From the NCBI GenBank assembly GCA_005223375.1, contig RXOD01006063.1, positions 1 to 11,437 of the forward strand: a DNA stretch of 11,437 nucleotides, in the 5' to 3' direction. The notes under the pieces were generated by a model that saw only the letters and a list, made by a program, of their open reading frames with translations, was not told the origin of the DNA and did no database searches. The stretch's first letter is position 1. Each line of letters starts with the position of its first letter. This document shows positions 1-5,234 of this stretch, piece by piece. Position numbers and translations under genes: made by a program. Source of the stretch: Amoebophrya sp. AT5.2. Its lineage: Eukaryota; Sar; Dinophyceae; Syndiniales; Amoebophryaceae.

Positions 1-95
1 AGAAGAACAAAGAAAGAAGTATAAAGAGAGAAGTAAAGGAGAAGCATAAAGAGAGAAGTACGAAGAAAGAAGCAGAAGAGCAAAGCGGGCGCGAC
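1..95. repeat. Purine-rich repeat tract
   Basis: The + strand is almost entirely A and G. A 15-nt word, ATAAAGAGAGAAGTA, occurs at 21-35 and again at 46-60, a 25-nt period, with degenerate copies around it. No gene is visible. It is probably the edge of a larger simple-repeat block running off the left end of the window. Confidence 0.7.
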
Positions 96-169
96 TTGGT
101 TGCATTTGGGACGTTCTGCAACCTTTTAAGAGGTCAAAAGGTGGCGCGGCGGCGAATCCCTGACCTCAC

Positions 170-720
170 CCCGGACCCCTGTAGGGCCCTCTCCCGGATC
201 CCCCCCCGAGGGCTCTCCCGGACCCGGCCCGAGGCCTCTCCCGGACGCCTCCAGGTCCAGGCCTCTCCCGGGGCCTCGCTCTTCTGGATACCACCCGAGG
301 CCTGTCCCGAAGCGCTCCCGAGGCCTCGCCCGGGGCCTCTATTGGATGCCGCCCGAGGCCTCTCCTGGGCCGCTCTCGAGGCCTCGCCCGCCCGGGGCCT
401 CTCCCGAGGCCTCTTCCAGCCCCCCCCCGAGGGCTCTCCCGGACCCCTGCCGGGGCCTTTTTCTGGGCCTCTTCCAGGGCCTCTTTCAGGGCCTCTTTCA
501 GGGCCTCTCTCAGGGCCTCTCTCAGGGCCTCTTTCCTTCGGAGCCTTTTTGAGGGCCTCTTTCAGGGCCTCTCTCGGGGCCTCTTTCGGGGCCTTTTTCA
601 GGGCCTCTTTCAGGGCCTTTTGCAGGGCCTCTTTCAGGGCCTCTTCCAGGGCCTCTTACGCGGCCTCTACCGGCCGCCCTCGAGGCCTCTCCCGGGGCCT
701 CTCCGGGAACCCTCCTGAGG
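170..720. repeat. GGGCCTC-type minisatellite block
   Basis: The block is built from degenerate copies of a GC-rich unit. The left part (170-450) has variants of GAGGCCTCTCCCGGA. The cleanest part (about 456-660) is a tandem array of the 12-nt unit GGGCCTCTTTCA with T/C changes and small indels. Because the unit is a multiple of three, an open frame runs through 96-857. It gives Gly-Pro-Leu-Ser tetrapeptides and then Arg-Ala-Ser-Phe repeats after an indel. The switch of repeat peptide at an indel and the lack of any recognisable domain argue that the open frame is a by-product of the repeat and not a gene. Confidence 0.8.
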
Positions 721-927
721 CCTCCCCCGCACGAACACGAGAGAGATCTTCATCTTCAAAACCTTCCGGTGAGCCTTCACACGTCTCCGTTGTTCTTGTT
801 CGCGATGCTTTTGCCGACGGAACTACGAATGCAGCCTTCTACTTTACTTTAGTGTAGGTAGCCCTTTCTTTATCAATTGCAGAAATATCACAGGAGTGCG
901 AACACGTGAGATCAGATCGAATCAGAT

Positions 928-1352
928 CGACCTTCTGGAGGTGCCTATCTTCTGAAGGCCATTCTGACGAAAATGAGGCGGGCTCCTGAAGGTGGGTTTC
1001 TTCAGAAGGCCAAACCTTCCGCTTTGGCTTCAGAAGCTTCGGAAGCAAAACCTTCTGGTGGTGGAAAAAGCTTCAGAAGAAAATTGGGGAGATTGACGAA
1101 GTGACGTGGTGAACCTTCTGAAGGTTTTTGAGAGCAAAAACCTCCAGAAGGTTCTGAAATTTCGACAATTGACCTCCTGAAGGTCTGCACCTCCTGAAGG
1201 TTTTCATATTTTTCAAAAATGACGCGAATCCCCATGCTACGGCAATCGGAAAGGGGTCGACTTTTGAAAGTGTGTTTTTCAAACCTCCAGAAGCTTTCTC
1301 GGCTACTTTCTGGACCTTCAGGAGACCTCCTGAAGGTTCACCTCCAGAAGAT
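928..1352. repeat. Cluster of short palindromes, ACCTYCWGRAGGT type
   Basis: About a dozen copies of a 12-14 nt imperfect palindrome (ACCTTCTGAAGGT, ACCTCCAGAAGGT, ACCTCCTGAAGGT and close variants) are scattered through this stretch. Clear copies lie near 930-942, 949-960, 983-993, 1000-1010, 1112-1126, 1139-1154, 1171-1185, 1189-1202, 1281-1295 and 1313-1350. Spacing is irregular and the DNA between them is not repeated. The cluster ends about 100 bp upstream of the RBX1 start codon. It could be a dispersed palindromic repeat family or a set of protein-binding sites; the sequence does not decide. Confidence 0.65.
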
Positions 1353-1367
1353 CTTTCTGCAGAATTG

Positions 1368-1402
1368 TTTTTTATTCTTTATATATTATATGTAATATAG
1401 GC
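1368..1402 (+). promoter_or_regulatory. AT-rich promoter candidate for RBX1
   Basis: A nearly pure A/T stretch with TATATATTATATGTAATATA lies about 50-80 nt upstream of the RBX1 ATG. It is the sharpest base-composition change between the palindrome cluster and the gene, so a core promoter or transcription start region is plausible. No defined element can be proved from sequence alone. Confidence 0.3.
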
Positions 1403-1448
1403 AAGTAAGTTTAGAGAAAATTTGAAGTATTCTTATCGCAAAATAATT

Positions 1449-1987
1449 ATGTCGGGCCCCCCCCTGGGCGGCACGAGCGGCGGCGCCGCGAGTTCGTCAA
1501 GCAGCGGAGGTGGAGCAGGTGGACCACCATTAGGCGGTCCTTCGATGGTTTGCCCAACCGCGATGGACGTGGACCAGGTCGCGCCGCGGTTTGAAATCAA
1601 GAAGTGGAACGCAGTCGGGCTCTGGGCATGGGACATCGTCGTGGACAACTGCGCCATCTGCCGGAATCACATCATGGACTTATGCATCGAGTATAGTGAT
1701 AATCCTAAATCTGAATCTGAATCTATGTCAAAAATGTCGAATGTTTTACAAACTCAAACATCAAACATTCATATGATACATCAAGATCAATTCAGGATCG
1801 GATCTTCATCCTCGGACATCATCACAGGTGCCAAGCGAACACGCACGCGAATCCGGAGGACTGCACGGTGGCGTGGGGCGTGTGCAACCACGCGTTCCAC
1901 TTTCATTGCATTTCCAGGTGGCTGAAAACCAGAAACGTCTGCCCACTCGACAACGGCGAGTGGGAATTCCAGAAGTACGGACGCTAG
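1449..1987 (+). CDS. RBX1: RBX1/ROC1 RING-H2 subunit of cullin-RING ubiquitin ligases
   Basis: RBX1 binds the cullin C-terminus and recruits the E2 enzyme, so it is the catalytic RING of SCF-type ubiquitin ligases. Two exons, 1449-1690 and 1828-1987, encode 133 residues; the GT-AG intron is 1691-1827 and splits the codon of Glu81. Residues 1-45 are a Gly/Ser/Pro-rich leader. From residue 47 the protein is nearly identical to human RBX1, including the cullin-binding strand [20 protein letters not shown]. All zinc ligands are present: Cys68, Cys71, Cys79, Cys82, Cys93, Cys100, His102, His105, His107, Cys108, Cys119 and Asp122. The loop between Cys82 and Cys93 is one residue shorter than in human, and the leader makes it longer than the usual ~108 residues. 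The first in-frame ATG is 1449. Asp122 and overall identity favour RBX1 over RBX2. Confidence 0.96.
1691..1827 (+). other. RBX1 intron (137 nt)
   Basis: The intron starts GTATAG and ends TCACAG; removal restores the conserved RBX1 sequence exactly, so the borders are secure. It is AT-rich compared with the exons. It contains a short tandem of AATCTG (1706-1723) and an 8-bp inverted pair (GAATGTTT/AAACATTC). The two ends are weakly inverted: GTGATAAT near 1696 against ATCATCAC near 1819-1826. The downstream exon begins with GT, so GT occurs at both borders. Confidence 0.9.
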
Positions 1988-2524
1988 GGAATCAAAATGA
2001 ATCATGGGACATCGACATGGGACATCTACTGTGCGTGGTCCTCCGATGAGTAGAGCCGATGGAGGCGAACGACACGCAACAAAGAGTTTGTGTGATGATG
2101 AATGGAAATAATGCTTCAAGAGGTTTTTGATCCTTGTTGATTCAGACGACGGACGCCGAGCCATTTATCAGTGACGACGCGCCCGAAACCGTCCGGGTCC
2201 TCCGCGCTAACCTACTATTTTTTTTCAAGCGACAAAGAACATACACTGGAACCAACCAGAAGTGAGTTGTCAACACTTACTGTTTTACTTTAATGGACTG
2301 CAGCCGCAATGAAAACTTTGTTCCTCGGCAGTTCTAGAACGTAGACTAAAGCAAGAGCGAACGAGTACGAGAACGAGAAGCGATGCTGAAGCTGCACTAA
2401 ATTTTCGTCTGACGGCTTGTGTTTTCTGAGACTGGCTCGGCTCGACGAGGGAATTCCACCGGAAGTGCCCCATCCTCGGCGTGCTGTGGCACGGAGGTAA
2501 AACCTCAACGCGTGAGGGCAGGTC
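1988..2524. other. Intergenic stretch, no convincing gene
   Basis: The stretch separates RBX1 from the membrane-protein gene. No reading frame here resembles a known protein. A CTAAC followed by a run of eight T (about 2209-2226) looks like a branch site and polypyrimidine tract. A GTGAGT at 2262 followed by CTGCAG ending at 2303 could delimit a 42-nt intron in an untranslated leader. Both could be chance. Confidence 0.5.
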
Positions 2525-3665
2525 ATGACCATGAAGGAAGCCAGCCTCGCTTCCGATCCTCGCAAAGACGTGCACCCGTACGCACGTGCAGCAGCAAGGA
2601 AACTACTTCTACTTTGACTTTCTTACGTATACTTGAGGTTTCTCCTAGCAGTCGCTGCCAGAAAAAAATAGCACGAGAACAAGTATGCACGACGCGCGGC
2701 GACACGGAGCCACCGAAGCGGCATTTGGAGTCACGCCGGTGGGTAGCTCCAGCGCAAAATTCGCGACCCGGCGCTGGAGCTACCCACCAACGTGTTGTTA
2801 GAGCCCGCATCCACGACCTTCATGAAGATTCGCAGTGCGGCTCGCATCTTGATGCTGCAACGCTTCATCCATCTATTGCTTCATCAGAGCGGAGATGCGG
2901 CGGGCTTTGCATCACCTTCAACCGCGGCCACGGGGAGCACGTCTTCGACCTCCGCAGCGCCTGCCCCGAGTGAGACGGGTGCGAGACTCCTGCTACAAAC
3001 CGAACGGGCCACGGGGAGGACTACAACCACTGGCAGAGGTGGTAGCTCATCCTCTTCGCTGTCGTTGTCGACAGAGGTGGAGTCGGATGCACACCACCAG
3101 ACAACTGCGCGGCCCCACATCAACAATCTTACCAATATGAATCGGATGCAGGCAGCGCTGGAGAAGACGCGGCGGGCATACAAAAGGACCATGGAACTGG
3201 AAATCAAGGGCGACGGGGAAACCAAGCGAGAAAGACCACCACCGGGGCTTGTATTCACTTCATCGCTTGCCTCGATGGCGATTGGTGTTTATTCCAGCGC
3301 CGGTAGCAGGTGGCAGCACCAAGACCAACAGCTGCAAGAGCTGCAAGATGGTCGTGCAAGGCCGATGGCCGCGACGGATTGGCTGGCGCAGCCCTGGGTT
3401 TGGTTCGTGGCGGGGATTGCTTCGGCGGCGTTCTTTTTCCTCGTGTGGTACAACTTCAGATGCAAGCCGGATCCGGTGGTTCCGGCCGCTGACATACGAC
3501 AGGTGTAGTTCTTGCCACTTAGTGGGCGTGGGGAATGAACTACTTTCTTAAATACGCTTTTGTATTTACTAGCTGGAGGCGATCGGGGAAGCAGAAAATG
3601 GGCGATCTATCGACCCGACAGCGATACAACAGCTGCAGCCTAGAGGGAAGAGTGTCGAGCCCTAG
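2525..3665 (+). CDS. Unrecognised single-pass membrane protein, 5' exon uncertain
   Basis: I do not recognise the family. The secure part is a long frame that is open from 2747 and has its first ATG at 2822. It contains a Ser/Thr/Ala-rich region, a short charged helix (residues ~112-134 counted from 2822) and one strong membrane span at about residues 192-212 (core WVWFVAGIASAAFFFLVWYNF), followed by a basic RCK. The span near the C-terminus suggests a tail-anchored or type II/III protein. A 70-nt GT-AG intron (3503-3572) joins ADIRQ in frame to a last exon, 3573-3665, ending EPSolid stop at 3663-3665; without splicing the protein ends one codon later at 3506. An upstream exon starting at ATG 2525 (MTMKEASLASDPRKDV) is plausible, with an intron roughly 2600-2780, but its borders are not resolved. 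Confidence 0.6.
2738..2788. repeat. Perfect 18-bp inverted repeat at a likely acceptor border
   Basis: GGTGGGTAGCTCCAGCGC at 2738-2755 is the exact reverse complement of 2771-2788; the loop is 15 nt. The right arm lies in sequence that is open in the frame of the membrane-protein gene, and the left arm carries an in-frame stop (2744-2746). The left arm is therefore probably intronic and the right arm probably exonic or at the acceptor. Confidence 0.85.
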
Positions 3666-3790
3666 GCTAGAAGTACAAAGATAGGAGAAGTCCAAGCTGC
3701 CCGAGGGAAGCAAAGAAAAGGGCCGCAACCTGCGCTGCCGATGACAGCTTCTAAATAACGTTGAGCTTGATTATCAATTTGTTTTCTGAC
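3666..3790. other. Short intergenic spacer
   Basis: Only about 125 nt separate the inferred end of the membrane-protein gene from the ATG of the acidic-protein gene. This stretch must hold the 3' end of one transcript and the start of the next. I see no RNA gene or clear signal in it. Confidence 0.5.
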
Positions 3791-5191
3791 ATGACCGAAA
3801 TGAAGATCTTCCGGCAGATCGTACCTAGTGGAGGAGATGAACTGCCCCCGTCATATGACATGGACACTTCGGAGGAGGAAGATGTCCCCGTCGGTCTTCC
3901 GCGATCTGATGAAACCTCCGGCAGCAGTGAAGATGTGTATGAGCAAGATGTTGATGAAAAGGTCGTGGATAATGCGCGGGTAAGGAAACAAAGACAGCGA
4001 CCAGCACGTGGAGGGGCACCTACTGGCACAACTGCACTATGGCGAGACCAGATGGTAAGTGGCTACGTGGTAGTGGTAAGTGAATTTTCTGGGCGTTTTT
4101 TGGGGTTCCCTTTGGGTGTCCGATCCGCGTTCGTCCGTCCGCGTTCGGCAACAAGACTGGCGCCCACAGCTCCGCAACCCCCTGCAGCTGGCAATAAGTC
4201 GCAACCCTAGGCGCCATGTTTTGTCCTGCTTTGAGGTCCGAGCACCATTGTAGTCCGTGGCTTTCCGCTACCGCCTCCCCCGACCTCCCAACGGCTTCCC
4301 TCCTGACGTGCGTCGGACCCCCCACCCTACGCCTACCCCACGCCCTCAGCCTCATCTTCCCTCTACCCCCACAATGGGGCATCTCTGAAACCGGCCGGCG
4401 CTTCGCGCCGGGCGGTTCAGAGCGCCTTGACGCACTCGCCGCCCAAGGGAACCCATTACGCAGTACTTACCAGTTGGCCACTTACCATCTGGTCCCGTCA
4501 TAAGCACGGGGAGGTCCACCTACTGGCACGACTGCAGCAGGCAGTGATAGGAGAGCGGAGGGTGAAGCAGAAGAATCCGGAACCGAATTCGAGGAAGGAG
4601 AAGACGACGAAGAGGACGTAGTCGGGGCGGCAAATCCGCCAGAGACAATCCAAGGGGGCAAATCCAAATTCTCGTCGTCGGAGGGAGAAGATGAAGCCGT
4701 GGCAGGAGGACCTGGACCCCGTCCCCGTCGGGGCGGTAGTACTAGATACTCGCTAGACGGTTAATTTTTGTATGTAATTCTATAATGCAGCCGCTTCTAG
4801 CGGCAGCACTACTTCGAGATCGACAAGTCGAAGGAGACAACGAAAACACAGATATGCCAGAACGAGGACGGATTTGGGAGGGTCCGCCTATCACTTTCCC
4901 TCTCAGCTGGGCTCCTTCAAAGCCACTTCAAACGATGGAATTGCATGTCAAATAAACTTCAGCGAACAAGGACGACTTCGAAAACAAAATAAATTCCAAA
5001 CGGAAGCTCTCTCCTCAACCGAGGTTGCCAGTGGATCAGAGTCGAACGCCTTTCGGCGAATGCCGCGAAACAGTGGAATTACAGGAGCCAGAGCCACGAC
5101 CGCAGACTACACTGACACGAACGATTCCGGCGTCGATGTCGAAATCAAGCGAAATACGATATTGAGAGTAGCAGCAGTCGTGGTGCGGTAG
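3791..5191 (+). CDS. Unrecognised acidic low-complexity protein split by a TIR element
   Basis: Exon 1 (3791-4036, 82 codons) starts MTEMKIFRQIVPSGGDEL and is rich in Glu, Asp and Ser, then basic (RVRKQRQRPARGG). Coding then meets the 467-bp element. The same frame and style resume after the second direct repeat, from 4537 (AGSDRRAEGEAEESGTEFEE), and stay open to about 4735. A likely 55-nt GT-AG intron (4736-4790) joins in phase to an exon open to the stop at 5189-5191, giving about 281 residues. The end is uncertain: just after 4790 all three frames are open, and a phase-0 intron 4618-4790 would instead give a shorter end stopping near 4953. No domain is recognised. Acidic and Arg-rich stretches suggest a disordered, possibly nuclear protein; that is only an inference. 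Confidence 0.5.
4004..4036. repeat. Left 33-nt direct repeat flanking the TIR element
   Basis: This copy matches 4504-4536 at 29 of 33 positions, with the shared core CACCTACTGGCAC. It directly abuts the left end of the element. It encodes A-R-G-G-A-P-T-G-T-T-A in the frame of the acidic protein. The right copy reads A-R-G-G-P-P-T-G-T-T-A in the resumed frame. Confidence 0.9.
4037..4503. mobile_element. Introner-like TIR element, 467 bp
   Basis: The ends are inverted repeats of 29 nt (4037-4065 against 4475-4503) with 25 matches, including a perfect 18-nt core, GACCAGATGGTAAGTGGC. The similarity continues more weakly inward through a second GTAAGT and a GGGTTCCCTT block (about 4103-4115 against 4440-4455). 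The element contains no transposase and no convincing ORF, so it is non-autonomous. It lies inside a coding frame that resumes in phase after it, and its left end carries consensus 5' splice sites at 4055-4060 and 4076-4081. This is the structure expected of an introner: a DNA transposon spliced out as an intron. The exact acceptor is not clear. Both GTAAGT donors are phase 0, and no nearby AG restores the downstream frame cleanly, so splicing may use the direct repeats in a non-canonical way. Confidence 0.8.
4383..4422. repeat. GC-rich hairpin inside the TIR element
   Basis: Arms of about 18-19 nt (CTCTGAAACCGGCCGGCGC and GCGCCGGGCGGTTCAGAG) flank a TTC loop, with one bulge and one mismatch. 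It lies about 80 bp inside the right end of the element. It may be a structural feature of the element or a nested palindromic insertion. Confidence 0.75.
4504..4536. repeat. Right 33-nt direct repeat flanking the TIR element
   Basis: This is the second copy of 4004-4036, offset by exactly 500 nt, with four substitutions and no indel. It starts at the base after the right terminal inverted repeat. An in-frame TAA (4501-4503) just before it shows that the element must be removed for the gene to be read through. Confidence 0.9.
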
Positions 5192-5234
5192 GTTAAGTAG
5201 GTCGTCGCCGTGCCTATTTCTTCTACGTAAAAAT

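Noticed and set aside
96..857. 253-codon open frame as a proline-rich protein gene
   Set aside because: It is created by a 12-nt tandem repeat, changes its repeat peptide at an indel, and matches no domain.
2419..2973. Plus-strand open frame of 184 codons before the membrane-protein gene
   Set aside because: It is Arg/Ser-rich without a domain and overlaps a more protein-like frame (2525 onward and 2822 onward); it also runs through the 18-bp hairpin.
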